NCBI GenBank assembly: GCA_016783965.1
Contig: JADHVO010000007.1
Span: 186,001 to 250,000, forward strand
Length of the DNA: 64,000 nt
Origin: Alphaproteobacteria bacterium
GTDB lineage: Bacteria > Pseudomonadota > Alphaproteobacteria > Micropepsales > Micropepsaceae
Direction: 5' to 3'
The translations under genes were made by a program, and so were the position numbers. Positions 25,686 to 33,324 of the stretch are shown one piece after another. The notes below the pieces were generated by a model. The model did no database searches. It saw only the letters and a program-made list of their open reading frames with translations, and was not told where the DNA came from. Every line of letters starts with the position of its first letter. Position 1 is the first letter of the stretch.

Positions 25686-26378
25686 ATGTCCGATTCACTT
25701 CTGGATCATGTTGAGTCTCATTCGGTCGCGGTGGGAAAGCGCCGGCTGCCCGGAACCTTGAACGTCCCGCTGAAGGCATCCGGCCTTGTGATCTTCGCGC
25801 ATGGCAGCGGGTCGAGCCGCAACAGTCCGCGCAACATTGAAGTCGCCGAAGCGCTGAACGGGCTCGGCCTCGCCACCCTTCTCTTCGACCTGCTCGAGCC
25901 GGCAGAGGAAGTGCTCAACAACCGGGCCAGGGTGTTCGATATCGAACTTCTCGCGTCGCGGGTCGTGGATGCCGTGAGATGGAGCCAGCGTCAGCCGGCC
26001 CTGAACGGCCTGCCGCTCGGGCTGTTCGGCGCCAGCACCGGCGCCGCCGCGGCGCTTGTGGCCGCCTCGCAACTGAAGGATCGCGTCGCTGCGGTCGTTT
26101 CGCGCGGCGGGAGGCCCGACCTCGCGGGCAAGGCGCTGCCGAATGTCAGGGCGCCGACGCTCCTGATCGTTGGCGGCCACGACCACAGCGTGGTGCAACT
26201 CAACGAGCGCGCGCTGTCGGAGATGCGGTGCGAGAAGGCGCTTGAGATCATACCGGGCGCCACGCATGTGTTTCCTGAGCCGGGTGCGATGAAGCACGTG
26301 ACCCGTCTCGCGGCGCAATGGTTCATCCGGCATTTGCACAGTTCTGGAGGGCAAACCGATGCTGTTCGCCAATCGTGA
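25686..26378 (+). CDS. Dienelactone-hydrolase-like alpha/beta hydrolase
   Basis: The 230-residue protein has VIFAHGSGSSRNSPRN after the second strand, the nucleophile serine in GLFGASTGAAAAL near residue 118, Asp in VGGHDHSV and His in GATHVFPEPGA. The ATG at 25686 is chosen because the AAAGGTGAG site lies just before it; a GTG at 25677 overlaps that site. The last 20 bases overlap the phosphoribosyltransferase gene, so the pair is coupled. The substrate is unknown. Homologues fused to or beside phosphoribosyltransferases are frequent. Confidence 0.85.
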   Translation: MSDSLLDHVESHSVAVGKRRLPGTLNVPLKASGLVIFAHGSGSSRNSPRNIEVAEALNGLGLATLLFDLLEPAEEVLNNRARVFDIELLASRVVDAVRWSQRQPALNGLPLGLFGASTGAAAALVAASQLKDRVAAVVSRGGRPDLAGKALPNVRAPTLLIVGGHDHSVVQLNERALSEMRCEKALEIIPGATHVFPEPGAMKHVTRLAAQWFIRHLHSSGGQTDAVRQS

Positions 26379-27051
26379 AGATGCCGGTCGCCGGCTTGCC
26401 GCGGCGCTGGCCGAATACAGGGGCAAGGACTGCGTGGTCCTGGCCTTGCCGCGCGGCGGCGTGCCGATCGCGGCAATCGTCGCCGATGCAATCGCCGCTC
26501 AACTGGACCTTCTGCTGGTGCGAAAGATCGGCGCCACGCTGAATCCGGAGCTTGCGATCGGGGCGATCGTCGACGGCAGCGATCCGATCGTCGTGCGCAA
26601 CTTGAGGCTCCTGCGACTCACAGGCACCACGGACGCTGCGTTCGACAGGACGGCCGCAAGGGAGCTTGCGGAGATCGAGCGCCGGCGGGAACTGTACCTG
26701 CGGGGGCGTGCTCCGCTCGACGTGAAAGGCAGGACCGTGATTGTTATCGACGACGGGATCGCCACCGGTGCCACCATGCAGGTCGCGTTGAAATCCCTGC
26801 GCGATCGCGGCGCCGGCGAACTCGTCGTGGCCACTCCGGTCGCCTCGCAAGACGCTCTGGAAATGCTGGCCGAGGACGCCGACCGGATAGTCTGCCTCGC
26901 GAGTCCGGACGATTTCCCCGGCGTCGGCGCATTCTACGGCGACTTCAGGCAGCTCGAAGACGAAGACGTGATCCGCCTGCTGGCCGCCGCCGCTCGCAGA
27001 ACGACGGCTGGAACGCGCCGCAGCGGCGCACGGCATCCGACGCACCCATGA
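26359..27051 (+). CDS. Phosphoribosyltransferase-family protein
   Basis: The 230-residue protein has the type I PRTase PRPP-binding loop VIVIDDGIATGATM near residues 127-140, and an N-terminal half with VVLALPRGGVPIAAIVADA and LLVRKIGA. It ends in a short basic tail. The family usually binds PRPP and a base, but this branch is uncharacterised and often occurs in stress operons with hydrolases and Hsp20. It is the third gene of the FixK-box operon and begins inside the hydrolase gene. Confidence 0.85.
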   Translation: MLFANREDAGRRLAAALAEYRGKDCVVLALPRGGVPIAAIVADAIAAQLDLLLVRKIGATLNPELAIGAIVDGSDPIVVRNLRLLRLTGTTDAAFDRTAARELAEIERRRELYLRGRAPLDVKGRTVIVIDDGIATGATMQVALKSLRDRGAGELVVATPVASQDALEMLAEDADRIVCLASPDDFPGVGAFYGDFRQLEDEDVIRLLAAAARRTTAGTRRSGARHPTHP

Positions 27052-27159
27052 TGCTACACTCGCTTGTCGGTGGGTCGTTGCCCGGTGTGGCGTCGCCGTT
27101 CGGATAGGCGTCGGGCCCTGGCCGACGCATGGAGCACAGGCACCGCTGGCATGGGACGC

Positions 27160-27393
27160 TCAGGCGTCGCGGCGGATCTTCTCTTCTTCCTCGACCATCT
27201 CGGCGATGAGGTCCTTGCCGTCGGGCGAGTGCATCCAGGCTTCTGCTGCCTGCTGGTTGTCGAACTGGCGCGGCGCGCGCAGCGGCTTGTTGCGGCCCTC
27301 GACCGGGATCAGCACTTCCCACGTCCCGGCGAAGCGGTGGTCCCTGCTCTCGGCCGCGAAGGGCTGCGGCTTCTCGTACTTCTTCTTCTTCAT
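27160..27393 (-). CDS. Small conserved-looking hypothetical protein
   Basis: The 77-residue, highly charged protein starts MKKKKYEKPQPF. It contains GTWEVLIPVEGRNKPL and a helical segment with WMHSPDGKDLIAEMVEEEEK. No signal peptide or membrane helix is present. I do not recognise its family. It is followed 37 bases after its start side by unrelated genes and may be a single transcription unit. Confidence 0.55.
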   Translation of the reverse strand: MKKKKYEKPQPFAAESRDHRFAGTWEVLIPVEGRNKPLRAPRQFDNQQAAEAWMHSPDGKDLIAEMVEEEEKIRRDA

Positions 27394-27429
27394 GGGGCGG
27401 CCCGGGGTGGATAGCGCGCCGCGCTTCTA

Positions 27430-28047
27430 TCAGGCTCTGGTGGATATGCCAAACCACCACGTATTCCACGGCGGCGGCGCCTGCTCGATCACGTGGAACC
27501 CGTATTTGCGGTAGAATCGCACACCCCGCTCGTTCTTCGGCCCCACGCCCAGATGCACCGCCTTCACGCCGGCGTCGCGCATGTGCGACAGGAACGTGTC
27601 GATCATTCGCTTGCCCCATCCGCCGCCCTGGAAACGCGGCAGCAGGTCGATGTGCAGATGCGCCGGATAGGGCTCGTTGATCCGCCGCGCCGTCTTTGGC
27701 GGATGGTGCATCAGATACGCCATGCGCTCGTCCGGCGTGAAGTCCGCACGCCCCGCACCCGGATTGGCATAGCGAGAACGCAACGCCGGCCACCATTCGC
27801 GCTCCAGCCGCGCCTCGAACGCGTGCGTATCGCGCGTGCCGATGATGTAGCCGCCGACTCCCGCATCGTCCTCCAACACGAAGCAGCTCTCCGGCTCCAG
27901 CGTCCCATACGGCCCCGCATAGATGTGTCCGATGATCTTGGGATCGCGGTACTGATCGGTCGCATCCTGCCCCGCATCGCCGGTCTTCAGGCAGATCTCG
28001 TACAGCGCCCCCAGATCGCGCGCCGCATACGGCCGTATCGTCGCCAC
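27430..28047 (-). CDS. GNAT family N-acetyltransferase
   Basis: The 205-residue protein starts MATIRPYAARDLGALYEIC, the usual GNAT opening. The acetyl-CoA loop is RFQGGGWGKRMIDTFL near residues 140-155 (Q/R-x-x-G-x-G pattern). LGVGPKNERGVRFYRKYGF follows as motif B. The long insert between resembles the C-terminal acetyltransferase domain of O-GlcNAcase-like proteins. The substrate is not predictable. A repeat doublet lies directly upstream. Confidence 0.85.
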   Translation of the reverse strand: MATIRPYAARDLGALYEICLKTGDAGQDATDQYRDPKIIGHIYAGPYGTLEPESCFVLEDDAGVGGYIIGTRDTHAFEARLEREWWPALRSRYANPGAGRADFTPDERMAYLMHHPPKTARRINEPYPAHLHIDLLPRFQGGGWGKRMIDTFLSHMRDAGVKAVHLGVGPKNERGVRFYRKYGFHVIEQAPPPWNTWWFGISTRA

Positions 28048-28055
28048 GGATTATT

Positions 28056-28218
28056 CCCTCGCCCCCGCTTTGGCGGGGGAGAGGGTAAGGGTGAGGGGGC
28101 GCTGATATCAAACGCCGCGCCCCAATCGCATGCACCTCGGGCGCTATCACCCGAAGCATCGCACTTGTCTTTGCCGCCCCCTCACCCCACCCTCTCCCCC
28201 AAAAGTGGGGGAGAGGGA
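28056..28218. repeat. REP-like inverted repeat doublet
   Basis: Two copies of one GC-rich unit face each other: 28056-28104 (CCCTCGCCCCCGC-loop-GCGGGGG hairpin, then GGGTGAGGGGGCGCTG) and 28174-28218 (the inverse). About 70 bases separate them. The same doublet occurs at 31359-31500. The right copy ends six bases before the ChbG start, and its GGGGGAGAGGGAGAG supplies that gene's ribosome-binding site. This layout is like BIME/REP pairs; no RAYT gene is in the window. Confidence 0.8.
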
Positions 28219-28223
28219 GAGCA

Positions 28224-29060
28224 ATGAGCACCACACTCGCCGAACGCCTGGGCCACGCGCCGGATGCGCGCCTGCTGATCGTCAACTGCGACGACATCGG
28301 CTCCTCCCACGCCGCCAACACCGCGAGCGAAGCCGCGATGCGCGCCGGCATCGCCACCTCCGCCACGCTGATGGTGCCATGCCCCTGGGCGCGCGAAGCC
28401 GCCGAGCGCTTCCACGATCTCGACGTCGGCATCCACCTCACGCTCACGTCTGAGTACCCGACCTATCGCTGGCGCTCGCTCACCGGAGCACCCAGCCTGC
28501 GCGATGCGCAGGGTTACATGCCGCGCACCGCCGACGAACTGTGGAAGCAGGCCGACCCGGTCGATGTCGAAGCCGAATGCCGCGCCCAGATCGACCAGGC
28601 GCTCGCCTGGGGAGTCGACATCACCCATCTCGACAACCACATGGGCACGCTCCAGGTGAACGCGGCGCTGTTTCCGATCTACGTGAAGCTCGCGCGCGAA
28701 TACCAGCTTCCGCTGCGCATGGCCGGAGCCACCGCCGACGAGCGCCTCGGCTTCCACGGCCGCAGGCAGTGCGACGAGGCCGGCGTCTTCTACCCCGACC
28801 ACTTCTCGTTCCAGTGGGGCACGCCCACGGCGCAGGTCTTCGACCGTTACCTCGAGAGCCCGCGCGCCGGCATCACCGAAGTCATCCTCCACCCGGTCGA
28901 AGAAGGCCCCGAACTCGCCGCCTACGACAAAACCGAATCCTGGATAAGAACCCACGACGCCAGGGTCGGTGTCGACGAGTCGCTGAAAGCCAGACTCGAC
29001 GCCGCCGGCATCAAACGCGTGAGTTTTCGGAGAATAAGAGACGCGATGCGCGCCAGCTAA
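28224..29060 (+). CDS. ChbG/HpnK-type (YdjC) carbohydrate deacetylase
   Basis: The 278-residue protein has the metal motif LLIVNCDDIGSSHAAN (Asp pair) near residue 20, DVGIHLTLTSEY with the metal histidine near 75, and ITHLDNHMGTLQ near 135. These are the hallmarks of YdjC deacetylases that remove acetyl groups from chito-oligosaccharides or related lipids. The predicted active site is complete. It is monocistronic. Its ribosome-binding site is made from the right half of the upstream repeat doublet. Confidence 0.9.
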   Translation: MSTTLAERLGHAPDARLLIVNCDDIGSSHAANTASEAAMRAGIATSATLMVPCPWAREAAERFHDLDVGIHLTLTSEYPTYRWRSLTGAPSLRDAQGYMPRTADELWKQADPVDVEAECRAQIDQALAWGVDITHLDNHMGTLQVNAALFPIYVKLAREYQLPLRMAGATADERLGFHGRRQCDEAGVFYPDHFSFQWGTPTAQVFDRYLESPRAGITEVILHPVEEGPELAAYDKTESWIRTHDARVGVDESLKARLDAAGIKRVSFRRIRDAMRAS

Positions 29061-29110
29061 CCACCCTTGCGTCAGTGGTCGAAGTCGCGCAGCGATTTCG
29101 GGTGAGGGGA
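29061..29110. repeat. Degenerate palindromic repeat after the deacetylase gene
   Basis: Directly after the deacetylase stop codon, CACCC (29062-29066) pairs with GGGTG (29100-29104). They enclose GAAGTCGC-GCA-GCGATTTC (29081-29099), followed by AGGGG. This is the same outer-stem and inner-hairpin design as the element inside the 15750 SDR gene. It may serve as a transcript end. Confidence 0.55.
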
Positions 29111-29121
29111 CCGCTGTCGCA

Positions 29122-29421
29122 CTACTTAATGTCAGGTTGATCGCACGGAACGACCGTCAGCGGATCGCCGTCCTTTTCACAGATCAACTGCGGCACAGGC
29201 GCCACGCTGGCCCGCGGCTTTCGCGGAACGATCAGCACCGGCTCCAAAACCCGGACAGGGGGCCGTGTCGGCGAAATGCCCGCATATGCGACCCCAATGC
29301 ATATGCAGTTGATTTGCCTGGGCCAGGCATCGATATACCCGGGCAGCAAGAAAAAGCCGCTGAGCAGTGTGACCAGAACCGCCGCCAAAATGCTGGACAA
29401 ATGGCCGATCGCTCGGAACAT
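29122..29421 (-). CDS. Small membrane-anchored hypothetical protein
   Basis: The 99-residue product has one N-terminal hydrophobic helix (about 8-30), a cysteine pair in INCICIGVAYAG, and a proline-rich tail with two further cysteines (LICEKDGD, VVPCDQPD). It is probably exported with disulfides. No family is recognised and there is no close upstream ribosome-binding site, so the call is tentative. Confidence 0.45.
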   Translation of the reverse strand: MFRAIGHLSSILAAVLVTLLSGFFLLPGYIDAWPRQINCICIGVAYAGISPTRPPVRVLEPVLIVPRKPRASVAPVPQLICEKDGDPLTVVPCDQPDIK

Positions 29422-29480
29422 GATCGGAAGGCAATACCCGCTGCGCTAAGCAGTCAATGGGACAGCGCATAAATCTACGC

Positions 29481-30002
29481 CTAATGCGGCACCCGCACCC
29501 GTTTCTTCGCCGCCTCGAATGCGCGGTGCATTTCCACCCGCTCCTCGGCGTCGAAGTGCTGGCGGATGTCGCGCCAGACGTTGCGTTCTTCCCCGTCGAT
29601 GTGGTGCTCGACCAGTTGCTTCAGCACCTTCGCGGCGGCGGAGAACTCCGGTCCCGTCGCGGGCTTGATGCTGAGCAGCTTCTTCAGCGCCAGGTCGGCG
29701 TGGTGATGCTCCAGATAGCCCTCGTGGCCGTCGACCATCGCATCGGTGTCGCGCAGCGCGAGCACCGCGTCGTACACGACCTTCTCTTCAGCCCTGACAT
29801 GCGGCACCAGCGCGGCCTTTACCTGCTGCGCGAGCCAGAGGCGCTCCGCCACGTTCTCGCTCTCCACCAGCTTGCCGAGCAGCTCCTTCACAAGGTCATG
29901 TTCCTCCCTGAGCTTGTCCAGGATGTCCCTGTCGTCGGGCAGGTTGTGGCCGAACCGCCGCCGCCGGCCGAGGATGTCGGTGAACTGCTCGAACGTCGCC
30001 AT
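29481..30002 (-). CDS. Hemerythrin HHE domain protein
   Basis: The 173-residue four-helix protein carries the iron-ligand pattern of HHE domains. It has EEHDLVKELLGKL near residue 38, a His plus Glu in LVPHVRAEEKVVYDAV near 70-80, HEGYLEHHHADL near 95-105, and VEHHIDGEERNVWRD near 135. Such proteins bind oxygen, NO or iron, or act in stress repair. The start is the ATG at 30002; upstream in-frame sequence is arginine-rich and unlikely to be translated. Confidence 0.9.
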   Translation of the reverse strand: MATFEQFTDILGRRRRFGHNLPDDRDILDKLREEHDLVKELLGKLVESENVAERLWLAQQVKAALVPHVRAEEKVVYDAVLALRDTDAMVDGHEGYLEHHHADLALKKLLSIKPATGPEFSAAAKVLKQLVEHHIDGEERNVWRDIRQHFDAEERVEMHRAFEAAKKRVRVPH

Positions 30003-30061
30003 GACGGAACTCCTCGCGGGTCCAACAAAAGACGAACGCGAGGGCGCGGCTTGGGTTCCGG

Positions 30062-30895
30062 TTACGCGCGCTTCTTGCGCCCGATCCCCAGCTGCTCGCG
30101 CCACAACTTGGCCGGAATTTCCTCAACGCCGCCTTCGGGCAGATGGCCCAGATGGAACGGCCCGTACTGCACGCGGATCAGACGAGCCACCTTGAAGCCC
30201 AGCCGCTCCATCACGCGCTTTACTTCTCTGTTCTTGCCCTCGGTCAGCTTCACGCTCACCCAGGCATACATCCCCTTGGCGCGCTCCAGGTCCGCGATGA
30301 TCGGCCCGTACTTCACGCCGTCGATGGTGATGCCGGTCGCGAGCTTCTCGAGGTCGGCCTGCGAGACCTTGCCGAACAGCCGCGCGCGATAAGTGCGTGT
30401 CCAGCCGCTCGCCGGCAGCTCCAGCCGCCGCGCCAGCTCGCCGTCATTGGTCAGGAGCAGCAGGCCTTCGGAGTTGAAGTCCAGCCGCCCCACCGACACC
30501 ACGCGCGGCAGGTGCTTGGGCAGGTTGATGAACACCGTTGGCCGCCCCAGCGGGTCCTTGTGCGTGGTCACCAGCCCGCTCGGCTTGTGATAGCGCCACA
30601 GCCGCGTCTGCTCCTTCGCCGCGATCGGCTTGCCGTCGACCGCGATCACGTCGTCTTGGGTCACGTTCAGGGCAGGCGAGGTCAGCACCTCGCCGTTCAC
30701 CGACACGCGGCCTTCCAGGATCATCTTCTCCGCGTCGCGGCGCGAGCACAGCCCGGCGCGCGCCATCGCCTTGGCCACGCGCTCCGCGCCGGCCGCCTTC
30801 GCGTCCTCGCCGGTCAGGCCCTGCGGCTGCTCCGCATCGGTGGCGGGCGCCCATGTGTTAAGCTTTCTCGGGGCCAAGGAGCGGGCCTCTTTCAT
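30062..30895 (-). CDS. rluB: Ribosomal large-subunit pseudouridine synthase, RluB/RsuA family
   Basis: The 277-residue enzyme has an N-terminal S4 RNA-binding domain (RVAKAMARAGLCSRRDAEKMI) and the catalytic aspartate in VSVGRLDFNSEGLLLLTNDGEL. It also has HKPSGLVTTHKDPLGRPT and the C-terminal GKNREVKRVMERLGFKVARLIRVQYGPF signature, split here around two family blocks. It modifies 23S rRNA (RluB) or a close target. The ATG at 30895 shares the CATG palindrome with the start of divergent tadA. The open frame continues antisense through tadA, which is not real coding. Confidence 0.9.
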   Translation of the reverse strand: MKEARSLAPRKLNTWAPATDAEQPQGLTGEDAKAAGAERVAKAMARAGLCSRRDAEKMILEGRVSVNGEVLTSPALNVTQDDVIAVDGKPIAAKEQTRLWRYHKPSGLVTTHKDPLGRPTVFINLPKHLPRVVSVGRLDFNSEGLLLLTNDGELARRLELPASGWTRTYRARLFGKVSQADLEKLATGITIDGVKYGPIIADLERAKGMYAWVSVKLTEGKNREVKRVMERLGFKVARLIRVQYGPFHLGHLPEGGVEEIPAKLWREQLGIGRKKRA

Positions 30896-31346
30896 GACGG
30901 ACGACGAAGCCATAGCACTCGCCATGCAGGAAGCCCAAGCCGCTGCCATGCGCAGCGAGGTGCCGGTCGGTGCGGTGCTGCTATCCCGCGACGGCGAGCT
31001 TCTGGCGCAATCCGGCAACCAGATTGTGGAGCTGAAGGATCCGACCGCGCACGCGGAAATCCTTACCCTGCGCGCCGGTGCTGCGAAACTCGAGAACGAG
31101 CGCCTGCTAGGCACCAGCCTGTTCGTCAGCCTCGAGCCCTGCGCCATGTGCTCCGGTGCCATCAGCCTTGCCCGCGTCAGCCGCGTCGTCTTCGCCGCCG
31201 AGGACCCCAAGGGCGGAGCCGTGCTGCACGGCCCCAAATTCTTCGAGCAACCCACCTGCCATCACCGCCCCATCATCGAACGCCTCGGCGACCCCGAAGC
31301 CGCGGGAGCGATGCTGAAGGAATTCTTCCGCATACGGAGGAGCTAG
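30894..31346 (+). CDS. tadA: tRNA-adenosine deaminase / cytidine-deaminase fold
   Basis: The 150-residue zinc deaminase has the HAE motif in PTAHAEILTLR (catalytic Glu) and the zinc cysteines in SLEPCAMCSGAISLARVS, the TadA signature. It converts A34 to inosine in tRNA-Arg(ACG). The ATG at 30894 overlaps the divergent rluB start, so the two genes must share promoter sequences inside each other's coding region. It is followed by a REP-like doublet that probably lies near its transcript end. Confidence 0.95.
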   Translation: MTDDEAIALAMQEAQAAAMRSEVPVGAVLLSRDGELLAQSGNQIVELKDPTAHAEILTLRAGAAKLENERLLGTSLFVSLEPCAMCSGAISLARVSRVVFAAEDPKGGAVLHGPKFFEQPTCHHRPIIERLGDPEAAGAMLKEFFRIRRS

Positions 31347-31358
31347 CTCTGCTCTCTT

Positions 31359-31500
31359 ACCCTCGCCCCCGCTTTAGCGGGGGAGAGGGCAGGGTGAGGG
31401 GGCGCTGGGCATCGAGCGCATTGGTGCAGAAGTGGGCAGGGCGAAGCGGCACCGCCCCCTCACCCCCTGCCCTCTCCCCCACTGCGTGGGGGCGAGGGAG
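31359..31500. repeat. Second REP-like inverted repeat doublet
   Basis: The left unit (31359-31409) and right unit (31452-31500) repeat the 28.1 kb doublet: CCCTCGCCCCCGC hairpin, GAGGG, GGGTGAGGGGGCGCTGGG, about 42 different bases, then the inverse. It fills the gap between convergent tadA and the metallo-hydrolase gene, so it may also act as a bidirectional transcript end. Confidence 0.8.
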
Positions 31501-31506
31501 GTTCAA

Positions 31507-32586
31507 TTAATTGACGTCCCCAACGTCGATGTCCTGCGACCCGCCCGGCAGCCGCACAACCATCCCGTCATGCCCCACCTTCACGCCGTCCGGCCGAACG
31601 TCGCTCACGCCCTTCATGAACGCGCGCACCGCGATCCCGTTCGGCAGGATCGGCAGCAGGTGCGTGAACACCAGCAGCTTCGCATGCGCCATGTTGGCGA
31701 TCCGCGCCGCGTCGACCGGCGCGGTGTGATAGGCCGGGATGTCGTGCATGATCTTCGCCTGACGCGGTCGCCCGGCGGCGATCATCTCGTCGTGCATGAT
31801 CCCGACCAGCTCCGGCGCCAGCCCCTCATGCACCAGCACGTCGGTGCCCGTCGCCGCGTGCGCCAGGTCCTCGTCATAGGTCGTGTCGCCGCTGACCGTG
31901 ACGCTGCGTCCTGCGAAATCGAAGCGATAGCCGTAGGCCGGATCGGCCGGATGATGATGCACCCGTACCGCCGTCACCTTCAGTCCGTCCACGTCGAACA
32001 CGCCGGTCGTGGTGGTCCCATCCGGAATGACGATCGGCACAGCCACCAGCGCCACTGCGCTGGGCGGCAACAGCGCCACGCCGTGATGCGCCACGCGATA
32101 GCTGTCGTCGATGGCATAGGCCTCGTTGAACCCCGCCACCACGCGCTCGATTCCCGGCGGGCCGTAGACCTTCAACGGGGTCCTGCGCCCCGCGACCCAG
32201 GTCTGCAACCGCACCTCAGCCAGTCCGCCGATGTGGTCGGAATGCAGATGCGTGATCAGCACGCCATCAATCTTGTCCAGCGGCACCTTCCACAGTTGCA
32301 GATTGCGCGCCGTATCCACGCCTGCATCCACCAGCCACAGGCGCGATCCCGCCGCGATCATCGTGCTCGGGCCCGCGCGCGACACGTCGGGCAGCGGCGT
32401 CCCCGTGCCGGCGAGCAGCACCGACAACTCGTTCGCGTCGGCCAGCTTCGCGTCCGGCGCGCCGACTGCCTGCCGGACCGCCATGCGGAACAGGAACGTG
32501 TCTACCGCGGTGAACTGAATCGCGACCCAGCCCGCGATCGCCAGCACGACAGCCACGCCGGTCAGCCACAGAAGGAACCGCCTCAT
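31507..32586 (-). CDS. Membrane-anchored metallo-beta-lactamase-fold hydrolase
   Basis: The 359-residue protein has an N-terminal membrane helix (about 5-26). The metal motif HLHSDHIGGLAE is near residue 105, a metal Asp in VTVSGDTTYDEDL, and late histidines in AYHTAPVDAARIA and FTHLLPI. The pattern is close to RNase Z/arylsulfatase-type MBL enzymes. A periplasmic hydrolase is likely, but the substrate is unknown. Its start overlaps the stop of the isomerase gene (ATGA). Confidence 0.8.
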   Translation of the reverse strand: MRRFLLWLTGVAVVLAIAGWVAIQFTAVDTFLFRMAVRQAVGAPDAKLADANELSVLLAGTGTPLPDVSRAGPSTMIAAGSRLWLVDAGVDTARNLQLWKVPLDKIDGVLITHLHSDHIGGLAEVRLQTWVAGRRTPLKVYGPPGIERVVAGFNEAYAIDDSYRVAHHGVALLPPSAVALVAVPIVIPDGTTTTGVFDVDGLKVTAVRVHHHPADPAYGYRFDFAGRSVTVSGDTTYDEDLAHAATGTDVLVHEGLAPELVGIMHDEMIAAGRPRQAKIMHDIPAYHTAPVDAARIANMAHAKLLVFTHLLPILPNGIAVRAFMKGVSDVRPDGVKVGHDGMVVRLPGGSQDIDVGDVN

Positions 32587-33233
32587 CTCTTCTTCAGGCC
32601 CTTCTGCTTCAGCCGCCACAACAGCACGTCAAGGCGATCCTGCCCGAAGAACGGCTCGCCCTCGAAGGCACAAGTCGGCACGCCCCAATGGCCGCTTGCC
32701 AGATGCGCCTTCTGGTTCTCGTCGATGATCGCTTCGTACTTGGCGGGGCTGTCCGTGATCTTCTGATCCAGAACGGCCAGATCGCATCCCGCGCGCTCTG
32801 CCGCCTTCGCGAGATGATCGCCCTGGTCCCAGCCGTCGATCGTGCCGGACCAGATCGTGTGGCTCACTTCTTTCAGGAACGGCAGCCCGCGCGCCGCTTC
32901 TGCCGCGGCGCAGCCCAGCCGCGTCAGGCGATGGATGTAAGGCTGATCCTTCACGCCCGCGCGCGTCACCGGATCGACCTTCACGGGATCGGGCCGCGGC
33001 CAGCGATAGGGCAGGCCGAGCATCTCCGCGATCCGCATCGTGTCGCGCATCAGGTACGGGATCCAAAGCGGATTGACCTGCGAGAAGAACTCGCCCGAGC
33101 GCACTGCCAGCGGATAGACCGGCCTTACGTTGACGTGAAGGTCATACTTGTCCGCCATTTCGCACAGGCGCGGTGTCGCGAGATACGAATACGGACTGCG
33201 AAACGACCAGAACAGGTCGATGGAAAGCGTCAC
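32583..33233 (-). CDS. 2-hydroxychromene-2-carboxylate isomerase-like (DsbA-fold GST kappa)
   Basis: The 216-residue protein has a DsbA-like fold with SFRSPYSYL at residues 10-18, where the first serine activates glutathione. The C-terminal block GHWGVPTCAFEGEPFFGQDRLD matches the cis-proline region. In naphthalene degradation this family isomerises 2-hydroxychromene-2-carboxylate with glutathione. No naphthalene genes are near, so the true substrate may differ. It is divergent from a GST gene and coupled to the metallo-hydrolase. Confidence 0.85.
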   Translation of the reverse strand: MTLSIDLFWSFRSPYSYLATPRLCEMADKYDLHVNVRPVYPLAVRSGEFFSQVNPLWIPYLMRDTMRIAEMLGLPYRWPRPDPVKVDPVTRAGVKDQPYIHRLTRLGCAAAEAARGLPFLKEVSHTIWSGTIDGWDQGDHLAKAAERAGCDLAVLDQKITDSPAKYEAIIDENQKAHLASGHWGVPTCAFEGEPFFGQDRLDVLLWRLKQKGLKKR

Positions 33234-33324
33234 GCTCGAGCCCCACGATTGACGGCGCCGGCGGAAACTGCCCTAGTCATAACCGGAATACAAGTTCGCA
33301 TATAAGACGGCGAGGGAGGGCGCA

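Noticed and set aside
30896..31255. N-terminal extension of rluB
   Set aside because: It reads antisense through all of tadA, is serine/arginine-rich and has no relation to pseudouridine synthases.
28056..31500. CRISPR array
   Set aside because: The repeated units are inverted pairs at two places, not direct repeats with regular spacers, and no cas gene is present.
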